Position numbers and translations under genes: made by a program
Source of the DNA: Candidatus Zhuqueibacterota bacterium
GTDB lineage: Bacteria; Zhuqueibacterota; Zhuqueibacteria; Oceanimicrobiales; Oceanimicrobiaceae
DNA length: 64,000 bases
Assembly (NCBI GenBank): GCA_029262055.1
Contig: JAJDAD010000092.1
Span: 124,001-188,000 of the forward strand
Direction of reading: 5' to 3'
Notes under the pieces: model-generated
Seen by the model: only the letters and a program-made list of their open reading frames with translations
What the model was told of the DNA's origin: nothing
Database searches by the model: none
In this document: positions 9,733 to 16,932 of the stretch, one piece after another
Position numbering within the stretch: the first letter of the stretch is position 1
Layout of the letters: each line of letters begins with the position of its first letter

Positions 9733-9895
9733 CTGGACCATCTCCCGTCTGTCCAATTGGAAGGTATTTATCATTATGCCCAATCATGTACAGGGCATTA
9801 TTGTGATTCCGATTAAACCGGCCAATTTCATGGGTAGAGACGTTGCATGCAACGTCTCTACCCCGACCGCACGTCAAATCATAGGTCCAAAATGA
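9733..9895 (+). pseudogene. Decayed REP-associated transposase (RAYT) remnant
   Basis: This stretch encodes LDHLPSVQLE and then, after a one-base insertion near 9763, FIIMPNHVQGIIVI, which aligns with PDHFPFVQLD and FVIMPNHVHGIVVI of the intact transposase just downstream. The second histidine of the HUH motif is replaced by glutamine. The frame ends at a TGA (9893-9895) overlapping the start of the intact gene. It also contains the palindrome at the same codon position as in the intact copy. It is a truncated, frameshifted relic of a neighbouring RAYT copy. Confidence 0.72.
9832..9863. repeat. REP palindrome, copy 1 (perfect, 32 bp)
   Basis: The half-site GGGTAGAGACGTTGCA is followed immediately by its exact reverse complement. 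It lies within the decayed RAYT, upstream of the intact gene, and shares its core with two further copies at 10183-10218 and 10519-10550. It is likely a target or recognition hairpin of the linked transposase. Confidence 0.85.
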
Positions 9896-10524
9896 CCGAC
9901 GAATTATTCAAGAAGAAATACCGTGTAAGGTCCACCAGATTACCGGGGTGGGATTATTCCAGGAGCGGCTATTATTTTGTAACGATTTGTACCAATGACC
10001 GTGCATGCACATTTGGTGAAATTGAAAACGGTCGTATGACATTGACCGATATTGGCAAAGTGGCCGACCAGTGCTGGCGTGACATACCGGACCATTTTCC
10101 ATTCGTGCAATTGGACGCATTTGTGATCATGCCAAATCACGTGCACGGAATTGTCGTGATTGTCGATGCACCGGCTAATTCCGATCGTAGAGACGTTGCA
10201 TGCAACGCCTCTACGATCAGGAACGCGAACACGGCACAATTTTCCCGCATATCCCCAAAACAGGGATCATTGTCTAGCGTCATCAGGTCGTACAAATCCG
10301 CCGTAACCAGATTTGCACATCGGGCACATCCCAACCAGGCCTTTCGTTGGCAAGCCAGGTTCCATGACAGGATTATCCGAAATGAAAAGGAATTGTGGCG
10401 CGTCCGACGTTATATTCAAAACAATGTTCTTAAATGGGCAGAGGACCAAGAGAACCAGGACATGAAAAGGGAGGCGAAACACCATAGGCCGAAATCATCC
10501 ACAAAATCCAGCAGAACCGGGTAG
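9892..10524 (+). CDS. REP-associated tyrosine transposase (RAYT, IS200-like Y1 family)
   Basis: A 210-residue single-strand transposase of the Y1/HUH superfamily. YYFVTICTNDR begins the fold, MPNHVHG is the metal-binding HUH motif (about residue 83), and RVRRYIQNNVLKW supplies the nucleophilic tyrosine. RAYTs are domesticated relatives of IS200/IS605 that cut and mobilise REP palindromes in the host genome. This gene has palindromes before it, inside it (in frame, encoding DRRDVACNASTI) and at its stop codon, which the third palindrome supplies. The ATG at 9892 starts just at the end of an older, broken copy. The basic C-terminal tail (after about 185) is probably disordered. Confidence 0.9.
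   Translation: MTDELFKKKYRVRSTRLPGWDYSRSGYYFVTICTNDRACTFGEIENGRMTLTDIGKVADQCWRDIPDHFPFVQLDAFVIMPNHVHGIVVIVDAPANSDRRDVACNASTIRNANTAQFSRISPKQGSLSSVIRSYKSAVTRFAHRAHPNQAFRWQARFHDRIIRNEKELWRVRRYIQNNVLKWAEDQENQDMKREAKHHRPKSSTKSSRTG
10183..10218. repeat. REP palindrome, copy 2 (inside the transposase gene)
   Basis: A 36-bp palindrome with one mismatched pair, half-site GATCGTAGAGACGTTGCA. Its length is a multiple of three, so the reading frame is kept and 12 residues (about 98-109) of the transposase derive from it. The core GTAGAGACGTTGCA is shared with copy 1. Confidence 0.85.
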
Positions 10525-10550
10525 GGACGTTGCATGCAATGTCCCTACCC
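10519..10550. repeat. REP palindrome, copy 3 (at the transposase stop codon)
   Basis: Half-site GGGTAGGGACGTTGCA followed by its reverse complement with one mismatched pair; a further C:G pair extends the stem by one base each side. The TAG stop of the transposase (10522-10524) lies inside the left arm. With copy 1 it brackets the gene. Confidence 0.82.
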
Positions 10551-10598
10551 GCGGACGATTTCTGAATTTAGAGGGAAAGAGAGGAGGGCCGAACTATC

Positions 10599-10629
10599 AA
10601 AAAAAAGCCCCGGCCAAGGCCAGGGCTTT
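10599..10629 (-). terminator. Rho-independent terminator of hsp20
   Basis: Read on the minus strand, AAAGCCCTGGCC, a two-base loop and GGCCGGGGCTTT form a stem of about 12 bp with one mismatch. It is followed by a run of eight T residues, 20 bp beyond the hsp20 stop codon. Geometry and T-tract are textbook for intrinsic termination of the minus-strand transcript. Confidence 0.88.
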
Positions 10630-10648
10630 GAGGAAGGGAAGGAAGGCT

Positions 10649-11071
10649 TTACTTGACGCTGATTGCGATTTCTTTGGGTTTTGCCTTTTCGGCCTTGGGA
10701 ATCGTGATGACGAGCACACCTTTGTCGTAGTCTGCCGAAATCTTCTTGGCGTCGACGCTGTCGGTGAGCCGGAAGGACCGGCTAAAGCTGCCGTAGCTGC
10801 GTCCGATCTGGTAAGAGCTGTCTTCTTCCTGCTTGCGCTCGCTTTTCTTCTCTCCGGCCAGGGTTAGGACATTGTCTTCTATTTTCAGTGAAAAATCCTT
10901 CTTGTCCAAACCGGGGAGTTCCGCATGGATCACGAATTCCTTCTCGTTTTCTTCAACATCAATCTTCGGCACAAAGGTGTTGTGCGCGGGAGATAAATTG
11001 CCCGTGAAGCAGTCGTCGAAAAAGCGGTCACGTTCAACCAGGGAACCAAAGGGATTGAATTTGACTAACAT
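10649..11071 (-). CDS. Small heat shock protein Hsp20 / alpha-crystallin family
   Basis: A 140-residue ATP-independent holdase chaperone that keeps unfolding cytoplasmic proteins soluble. The alpha-crystallin domain spans about 33-130: it opens with FVPKIDVEENEKEFVIHAELPG and has SYGSFSRSFRL and the beta-9 signature ADYDKGVLVITIPK. A short C-terminal tail (KPKEIAISVK) contains the I-x-I/V docking motif. A ribosome site AGGAG precedes the ATG by eight bases. Upstream is a perfect sigma-54 core promoter, and downstream a strong terminator, so it is a single-gene transcript. Length and motifs are standard for the family. Confidence 0.93.
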   Translation of the reverse strand: MLVKFNPFGSLVERDRFFDDCFTGNLSPAHNTFVPKIDVEENEKEFVIHAELPGLDKKDFSLKIEDNVLTLAGEKKSERKQEEDSSYQIGRSYGSFSRSFRLTDSVDAKKISADYDKGVLVITIPKAEKAKPKEIAISVK

Positions 11072-11134
11072 GATATGTCTCCTATGTATTTGTTAATGAG
11101 AATGTTACCTGTTTTCAAATTTCACTATGATTTA

Positions 11135-11150
11135 AGCAAAGCCCGTGCCA
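11135..11150 (-). promoter_or_regulatory. Sigma-54 (-24/-12) promoter of hsp20
   Basis: On the minus strand TGGCACGGGCTTTGCT matches the RpoN consensus TGGCACG-N4-TTGCW at every defined position, and the preceding base is C as preferred. The predicted transcript start is near 11122, giving about 50 nt of leader before the hsp20 ATG. E. coli ibpB is a known sigma-54-dependent small heat shock gene, so the arrangement has precedent. Confidence 0.75.
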
Positions 11151-11305
11151 GAGGCAAAAACGAGGCAAATTGGCTGATACCTCCGCAATTTTAACAAACT
11201 GCGCCGATCAAGCATGCCAGGATGTAACCCAAAGATGATCTTTTGCCGCACAGCATGACGAATTGGCTGTCACCAACCAGTTAACATATCTTAAGAATTA
11301 ACCAT

Positions 11306-11334
11306 TTGACGCTGTTTGCCCGGATGTCTATATT
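11306..11334 (+). promoter_or_regulatory. Sigma-70-type promoter of the response regulator gene
   Basis: TTGACG (11306-11311) and TATATT (11329-11334) are separated by 17 bp, each with five of six consensus bases. They lie 28 bp upstream of the ATG at 11362. A housekeeping-type promoter for the two-component pair is well supported. Confidence 0.72.
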
Positions 11335-11361
11335 CTTGCTTGTTGATTCGGAGAATCCTGA

Positions 11362-12054
11362 ATGGTCAAGAACAAAATTCTTGTGGTAGAGGATGAGGAG
11401 GACATTTGCCAGCTTGTTAGCTATCACCTCGAACAGGAAGGCTTTGAGGTTGAGGTTTGTGGCAATGGGTTGGATGCAGTTGATTTGGCGGAATCAGAGA
11501 ATCCTGGGCTGGTCATTTTAGACATAATGCTGCCAGGCATGGTTGGCACTGAAGTATGCAAAACCCTGAAGCAAAATGAGGAAACCCGGCATATCCCGAT
11601 CGTGATGCTCACAGCAAAAGGGGAAGAGATCGACCGGGTCGTGGGATTCGAACTCGGCGCCGATGATTATGTCACCAAACCGTTTAGCCCACGCGAACTC
11701 ATCCTGCGCGTCAAGGCGATTCTCAAACGCATTCAGTCCGCGGATGACAAGGCAGATGTCATCCAGCTTAATGCGATTAGTGTAAATATTCCCAAGCACG
11801 AAGTCAGGATAAACGGTGAAGCCGTAGACCTGACCGCCACGGAGTTCAAGCTGCTCCTGATTCTGGCTGAACGTAAGGGTCGGGTGCAGACCCGCGACAT
11901 GTTGTTGGAGTCCGTTTGGGGTTACGAGTATGTTGGATTCACCAGAACGGTCGACACACACATGCGCCGCTTGCGAGCCAAGTTGGGCGAATGCGGCGAA
12001 TATATCGAGACAGTACGGGGTGTTGGATATCGAATCCGGGCGGCCGCGAAATGA
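11362..12054 (+). CDS. OmpR/PhoB family response regulator
   Basis: A 230-residue two-component transcription factor. The receiver domain (about 4-118) has the acidic pair VVEDEED, the phospho-acceptor aspartate at residue 54 in LVILDIMLPG, and the conserved MLTAKG and DDYVTKPFSPREL segments. The C-terminal winged-helix DNA-binding domain (about 130-228) has LTATEFKLLL and a recognition region TRTVDTHMRRLRAKLG, ending in the VRGVGYR motif. It overlaps the kinase gene by ATGA, so the pair is translationally coupled. It resembles PhoB most, but the lack of a pst/pho neighbourhood leaves phosphate sensing unproven. Confidence 0.92.
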   Translation: MVKNKILVVEDEEDICQLVSYHLEQEGFEVEVCGNGLDAVDLAESENPGLVILDIMLPGMVGTEVCKTLKQNEETRHIPIVMLTAKGEEIDRVVGFELGADDYVTKPFSPRELILRVKAILKRIQSADDKADVIQLNAISVNIPKHEVRINGEAVDLTATEFKLLLILAERKGRVQTRDMLLESVWGYEYVGFTRTVDTHMRRLRAKLGECGEYIETVRGVGYRIRAAAK

Positions 12055-13847
12055 AGTTGAGCTTACAGTGGAAATGGATGATGGCCATCTTCACGGCTGG
12101 GGCTCTGGTCCTGCTGTTAATGGCCTTCTATCTCGGTTCGCGTCTGACCGGTTACTTTGAAGCGAGCTTCGAGAATCGCTGGCGCCGGGAATTAAGACTC
12201 GCCGGCCAACAGCTCGCCGCAACTCAAATTGACTCCCTGACTCTTGCAGACGCTGACCACTGGAGTGACACCACCGGCGAAATTCTCGGAATGCGGGTGA
12301 CACTAGTCGACCTCGATGGCTTCGTGCAGGGTGATTCCGAGATCAGCCTGGCAGACCTGCCCGAAATTGAAAACCATGGCAACCGCCCGGAAATCAGGCA
12401 AGCCATTGCCACCGGCTTTGGTAAGAGTCGTCGTTTCAGTACTACCATTGACAGAGATTTGTATTATCTTGCCATTCCCTTTGGCCAGCCACCGGACTAT
12501 TCCGGCGTTCTCCGCATTGCGGTGCAGGCAAGCGAAATTGAGGACTCTCTATCGCAGATTCGGCAATTGGTTTGGGTAGCCGGGGGCATGGGGTTCACGC
12601 TCCTGCTTATCATAGGGTTCACAATGTCACGTTCTTTTGCCGCTCAACTTTTGCAGATGGTGGCCGCAGCGAAACAGATGGCGCGGCGTGATTTTTCAAC
12701 CAAGATTAACGTGACGACTAATGATGAGCTCGCGGTGCTCGGAACAGCCCTGAACCAAATGGGTGAAGACCTGCAGCACCACGTTTGGGAAATAACGCGG
12801 GAACGGGATCAGTTACAGACGATTCTGAACAGCATGGTGGAGGGTGTGATGGTGACAGATTCCGAGGGCATGATCCTGCTGACCAACAACGCGTTCGAGA
12901 AAATCATGAGCATCCAGAAGGATGTCATCGGCAAGTCAGCCATCGATGTTGTGCGTAGCCCGGAACTGCAGGAAGCACGTGAGTCCGCGATCCGGCAAAG
13001 GCAGGATTCATTTGTTGCGATGGAAGTTACGCAATCCGTTCGGAGACAGTTGGAAGCGTATGTGGCTGTTTTAGGCTCGAAGAGGGAGCCGGTGGGAGTT
13101 GTAACGGTTTTTCACGACGTTACAAGGGTGGCGCATCTCGAAAAGGTCAGGCGTGACTTTGTCGCAAATGTCTCACATGAGCTACGCACGCCGTTGACCG
13201 CAATCAAAGGATATGTCGAGACGTTGTTAGACGGGGAGAATATCGAACGCGCCAAAGTGCGAGATTTTTTGGGAACCGTTCTGAGACATTCCGACCGTAT
13301 GTCCAAGCTGGTCGAAGATCTGCTACACTTATCACGTCTGGAATCGGTCGAACAGAATGAAGGTCTGCAAAATATTGATCTGTGCAGAACCGTCGAAGGA
13401 GTCGCGGACTCCTTTGCAAAAGCAAATGGCCACAAAGGCTCGCAAGTAGAACTTGATTTGCCGCACACGCTTTCGCCGGTCATGGCTGTGGCAAATGACA
13501 TCGAGTCGGCATTAGAGAACCTGGTGGACAATGCCACCAAGTACGGAGCCGAGGGAGGGCCGATAACGATTCGAGTCAGGGAGTTTGATTCTGAGATTCA
13601 GGTGTCAGTGATCGACCGGGGGGACGGCATCCCGACCGAGGAGCAGGGCAGGATTTTTGAGAGATTCTACCGGGTGGACAAAGCGCGTTCGCGCTCACTT
13701 GGCGGAACAGGTTTAGGTCTGTCCATCGTCAAGCACACCATTCAGAGTCACAATGGCCGGGTTTGGGTCACGAGCCAGGTAGGGGTCGGATCGACCTTTA
13801 CCTTTGCGCTTCCAAAAGCGGCGGTGCCGGCTGCCGGTCAAAACTGA
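12051..13847 (+). CDS. PhoR-like sensor histidine kinase
   Basis: A 598-residue membrane sensor kinase. One transmembrane helix near 10-32 and another near 180-202 flank an extracytoplasmic sensor. They are followed by a HAMP linker, a PAS domain (about 255-360, TILNSMVEGVMVTDSEG) and the HisKA domain with phospho-histidine H376 in VSHELRTPL. The HATPase domain has N-box NLVDNATKYG, G1 DRGDGIP, F-box FERFYRVDK and G2 GGTGLGLS. The order TM-HAMP-PAS-HisKA-HATPase is that of PhoR/WalK kinases. The start at 12051 uses the ATGA overlap with the regulator. Its last 50 bp overlap the 3' end of convergent trmB, which is unusual. Confidence 0.92.
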   Translation: MKLSLQWKWMMAIFTAGALVLLLMAFYLGSRLTGYFEASFENRWRRELRLAGQQLAATQIDSLTLADADHWSDTTGEILGMRVTLVDLDGFVQGDSEISLADLPEIENHGNRPEIRQAIATGFGKSRRFSTTIDRDLYYLAIPFGQPPDYSGVLRIAVQASEIEDSLSQIRQLVWVAGGMGFTLLLIIGFTMSRSFAAQLLQMVAAAKQMARRDFSTKINVTTNDELAVLGTALNQMGEDLQHHVWEITRERDQLQTILNSMVEGVMVTDSEGMILLTNNAFEKIMSIQKDVIGKSAIDVVRSPELQEARESAIRQRQDSFVAMEVTQSVRRQLEAYVAVLGSKREPVGVVTVFHDVTRVAHLEKVRRDFVANVSHELRTPLTAIKGYVETLLDGENIERAKVRDFLGTVLRHSDRMSKLVEDLLHLSRLESVEQNEGLQNIDLCRTVEGVADSFAKANGHKGSQVELDLPHTLSPVMAVANDIESALENLVDNATKYGAEGGPITIRVREFDSEIQVSVIDRGDGIPTEEQGRIFERFYRVDKARSRSLGGTGLGLSIVKHTIQSHNGRVWVTSQVGVGSTFTFALPKAAVPAAGQN

Positions 13848-14493
13848 AGACCAGGTATCTTATGAGCCTGCCCCTGGCCAGGTGCTCTCTTTCGTATTTT
13901 GTTTGAATCTCCGTTGCATGCCAGTCCTGGGGGAGTGCGCCCAAATCTTCCGCAAGCACGTCGGGTACGATGCCTGCGGTCGCAAGTGTCGTGAGCGTGG
14001 AATCCCAAAAACCCGCATCATCTGTTTTGAGGTGGACTTTGCCGCCCTGCTTCAGGATGGAGCGGTAGATTGCCAGAAAGCCAGGGCCAGTCAGGCGTTT
14101 CCCGATGCCTTTTTTCTTAGGATGAGGGTCCGGAAATGGAATCCAAATCTCCTCTACCTCACCGGGTTTGAAATAACAAGCCAGATCCTCTGCGCGTCCC
14201 CGCAAGAACACTACATTGGCGACACCGGCATTGAGAGCGGCTTTGGCTCCGGTGCACAGCCGCGCGCCCTTCGTGTCTAAACCGACAAAATTTCGTTCCG
14301 GAAAGCGCAATGCCAGGCTCAGTGAATAATCCCCACGGCCACAGCCAACTTCCAAGGTAAGCGGCTGCTTTCTGTCAAAGAAACCTGTGACAGCAGAATC
14401 GCCAGCGGCATCCGGGTTGTTTCTCACGTCGAAGTGCAGCACGTTCGGCAGGGAGTCCACTTCAGTTATGTTCTTGAGTTTCTTTCTTGGCAT
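13798..14493 (-). CDS. trmB: tRNA (guanine-N7-)-methyltransferase TrmB
   Basis: A 231-residue SAM-dependent enzyme that methylates G46 in the tRNA variable loop. SAM-binding LEVGCGRGDYSL is at about 49-60, followed by FVGLDTKGARL. The TrmB signature is IPFPDPHPKKKGIGKRL, with LKTDD and a late TKYEREHLARG segment that matches the usual T-K-Y-E. The ATG at 14493 is preferred over GTG 14505 because family members begin with a lysine-rich MPRKKL-like start. It overlaps the histidine kinase 3' end by 50 bp in convergent orientation. Confidence 0.93.
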   Translation of the reverse strand: MPRKKLKNITEVDSLPNVLHFDVRNNPDAAGDSAVTGFFDRKQPLTLEVGCGRGDYSLSLALRFPERNFVGLDTKGARLCTGAKAALNAGVANVVFLRGRAEDLACYFKPGEVEEIWIPFPDPHPKKKGIGKRLTGPGFLAIYRSILKQGGKVHLKTDDAGFWDSTLTTLATAGIVPDVLAEDLGALPQDWHATEIQTKYEREHLARGRLIRYLVFSFDRQPAPPLLEAQR

Positions 14494-14505
14494 CGACAGT
14501 CTCAC

Positions 14506-14836
14506 TTTTTGGAGCAGTTCTGTTCATTCACATTGCCAGGTGGCATACGATTCGTCAAGTATTCTCTCTGATTTGCCGGATTCAGAATGCGTTTTTACAC
14601 CTCCACGGGGTGAGAAGAGTTTCATCGCGGAAGAAAGTTTTCCTTGTGCTGAATTCAAAAGATCAATACTATACCCAAACGCGAACGCTGTAAGCGAAGC
14701 GAGTTCGTCCATTTCTGTCTTATCGAAGGCCCCGAAACACTTACATAGACTAGTTGTTAAACGCTCATTGATTTGAGGTGCCCGGCACGGAGCCCTCAAG
14801 TGTTTGGCAGCTTTGAACAGATTGAAGGAGGAAAAG
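14506..14836. other. Intergenic region, no convincing gene
   Basis: The 331 bp between trmB and the GlsB-like gene must contain both upstream regions. Short open frames exist on both strands but none has a ribosome site or recognisable motif. No clear promoter hexamers were assigned. Confidence 0.4.
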
Positions 14837-15079
14837 ATGAATCTACTGTATTTTCTGTTGATAGGTCTTGTCGCGGGCTGGCTTGCCGGTCAGGTAATGA
14901 AAGGAAGTGGATTCGGTCTCGTCGGCAACTTAATTGTAGGTGTAATTGGTGCGTTTGTAGGTGGCTTTTTGTTTGGTGTGCTGGGTATCTCTAGTTATGG
15001 ACTCATTGGCTCGATTATCGCGGCCTTTGTCGGTGCCTGTGTTTTACTCTGGATTGTTGGACTTGTAAAGAAGGCTTGA
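14837..15079 (+). CDS. GlsB/YeaQ/YmgE family small membrane protein
   Basis: An 80-residue, glycine-rich, three-helix membrane protein of the transglycosylase-associated (YeaQ/YmgE/GlsB) family. Recognisable elements are LLIGLVAGWLAGQVMKGSG, a central GNLIVGVIGAFVGG and a final ILLW-like helix, VGACVLLWIVGLVKK. The start at 14837 follows a strong GGAGG site at seven bases. Members are stress-induced in several bacteria, but their molecular activity is not established. It stands alone here. Confidence 0.88.
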   Translation: MNLLYFLLIGLVAGWLAGQVMKGSGFGLVGNLIVGVIGAFVGGFLFGVLGISSYGLIGSIIAAFVGACVLLWIVGLVKKA

Positions 15080-15653
15080 CGTTTCGGACTGACCGCTTCC
15101 GAGTTACTTGCTAACCCGGCGGCGGTTATCCGGAAGAAGCTTGACATTATTTGTGTTTTCGGGGCCTTTTTGTATTGTCTTTTGTCTGTTTACCCATCGT
15201 TATCCTGAGCTTTGCGGGAACGCTCCCGCAGGAACCGCTTTATGTCACTCAATGACAAACCCCGTTTCGCTTCGTGGTAACCCAGGTTTAGCCCAAGCAT
15301 TAACAAAATCATACCCGCTACATATTCAATTCCGGTCATCGTTAGCGCCTCTTTTGGACAGATGAGCGTTGGCTACAAATCGCAACGCCAGTGCAACATC
15401 TGATCCTTCTTCGGTACATATGTCGCTAATAACCAGTGTGTGCACAAAAATTCATAAATGCCGCGCGCTGGTGGCAGAGATCTTATTCCGAGATTATGCA
15501 GATCTGAAGAAATGGGTAGGCTGTGGCCTGGCTAGGAAGATTGCTTTTGGTTTTAGGGTTGTTCCGTAGTACTAGGAGCCTAAATCTGTCACCTATGCAA
15601 TAGCGAAATAAGGGAATCGACAACCTGAGGACATAAGGCGGGTTTTTCAATTC
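15080..15653. other. 574-bp region without a supported gene; one perfect stem-loop
   Basis: No open frame here has a credible ribosome site or family motif. A perfect 7-bp stem with a 4-base loop lies at 15213-15230 (TGCGGGA and TCCCGCA), without a T-tract. A TTGACA at 15140 has no matching -10 at normal spacing. The base composition is lower in GC than the neighbouring genes. Decayed sequence is possible. Confidence 0.35.
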
Positions 15654-16028
15654 TTATTGCACGATAATTTCGCCAGTGTCACCATGAGTTCCACAGTAAT
15701 AAGGAAAAGTTCCCGTCGTATTGAAGGTATGTTGGGCAGTTTGATCTTTCTCAGTAAACAAGAAGTTGAAGATAGGGGGTGAACCCGCGTTTTCGATACC
15801 GCTATCAACCGTGTGAGATTCACGTTCTGTCGCGAACTCATCTTCATTCGTCCAGCGTACGGTCGTGCCTACCGCCACAGTCCGTGAGGCCGGCACAAAC
15901 AAATTATTCGATATCCTGATATCGACCACATCGGCGCCTGCCCCCACAGGATTGTCCGCACTGCTGCAGTGCCAGGATGAGAGAGCCAGAAGGGCGACGA
16001 GCAGGGTACTTGACCTTTTCAACTTCAT
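15654..16028 (-). CDS. Cupredoxin-domain lipoprotein (plastocyanin-like)
   Basis: A 124-residue exported protein. The signal peptide ends in a lipobox-like LSSWHC (cysteine near residue 22), suggesting lipid attachment. The plastocyanin/azurin-like domain has VGTTVRWTNED, the first histidine ligand in ESHTVDSG, and the C-terminal pair FPYYCGTHG supplying cysteine and histidine. The usual axial methionine after this histidine is absent (GTHGDTGEI), so a type-1 site would be three-coordinate or use another ligand. The start at 16028 is chosen because GGAG precedes it by seven bases; the longer frame upstream has no such site. It would act as a periplasmic electron carrier, by inference. Confidence 0.82.
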   Translation of the reverse strand: MKLKRSSTLLVALLALSSWHCSSADNPVGAGADVVDIRISNNLFVPASRTVAVGTTVRWTNEDEFATERESHTVDSGIENAGSPPIFNFLFTEKDQTAQHTFNTTGTFPYYCGTHGDTGEIIVQ

Positions 16029-16932
16029 CGAAATCTCCGTTTTAGAAATAATTTTCATTGTCTTACCGTACCATTCCTCTGATGTTCCAATTGATGTTAA
16101 TGCTTGTACTGGTGCTTTGCCGCAAAGTTTGCCAATTGCCACCCGCACTGTCCAGAAACCAGTCTCCGTCCTGTTTGGCCGGCCCCGGGTCACAGCCGAA
16201 GACGTTTTTTCTGGCCGAGCACTGTACTCAATGCTCAGCCAGATGTCAGCGCAGGTATCGTGACCGAATTCTACAGCACATGGGTATTCCAGTCGTTCGA
16301 GCTAACACTGCTGCTGACAGCGGCAGTGTAAATGAAGATTTCTCTTACTGTGTATTTGAAGAAATGGGAAAATCTGCAGGGAAAGGCCAGTTTTAGCGAA
16401 ACTGGTTCCTCAGAATATATATATTGATATTTGGGCAATGAAAATAGAGCCCATGTTGATTTGTCAGGTCAATATTTTGAGAAGGTGTGAAGAGGTTTCG
16501 CATCAGCGTATTGGTTTGGGACTCCTCGCCTAATAATGATTCTGCTTGCTATTAGAAAATAAAGGAGTAAATTTATACAATTATCCAGTTAGTTTAGTCG
16601 ATGAAGAAACTGTATGTCCAAATTGTTTGTTCGGGCAGATCGCGATCTTGTTTGCATCCGTGCGGAGACAGGTCACTTTCTTTAATAGGATTTCGCCTTG
16701 ACTTACGTGGTTAGGTTTCGTACATTTTCTTCCAACCCGTTATTTAACTCTTTTCTCTTTTTAGATAATCCCCGATTCAGGTCTGGCTTCATATTGCCAT
16801 GGGGAATTCGTACAGATCGTATTTCATGTCAGCCGTATTCATAATGCCGAAATGGAGGTGATATTTGCCAGTGAATTGAGGTTGTTTTCGTGAGCGAGGA
16901 GTATGTAATCTAGAATCAATCTTGGAGGAAAA
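16029..16932. other. 904-bp AT-richer gap upstream of the TonB receptor
   Basis: No gene can be supported here. The stretch from about 16380 to 16900 is clearly richer in A/T than the flanking coding DNA. It contains a plausible sigma-70 promoter for the receptor (16698-16726) and so a leader of roughly 200 nt. I looked for a cobalamin-type leader and did not find the conserved boxes. Confidence 0.4.
16698..16726 (+). promoter_or_regulatory. Possible sigma-70 promoter of the TonB receptor gene
   Basis: TTGACT (16698-16703) and TACATT (16721-16726) are spaced by exactly 17 bp in an AT-rich context. The start codon is 207 bp further on, which would mean a long untranslated leader. Only moderately supported, since the -10 has four of six consensus bases. 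Confidence 0.4.

Noticed and set aside
9674-9877. Minus-strand frame in the RAYT remnant
   Set aside because: It arises from the palindrome and the antisense of the decayed transposase.
11262-11290. PHO-box-like CTGTCAC near the response regulator gene
   Set aside because: Only one weak half-site is present; the second repeat does not match, and no pst/pho genes are nearby.
15528-15546. CTGGCTAGGAAGATTGCT as a sigma-54 promoter
   Set aside because: The GG-to-GC spacing is one base too long and no gene follows.
16727-16932. Cobalamin riboswitch ahead of the TonB receptor
   Set aside because: The conserved B12-box and GCCACTG elements were not found.
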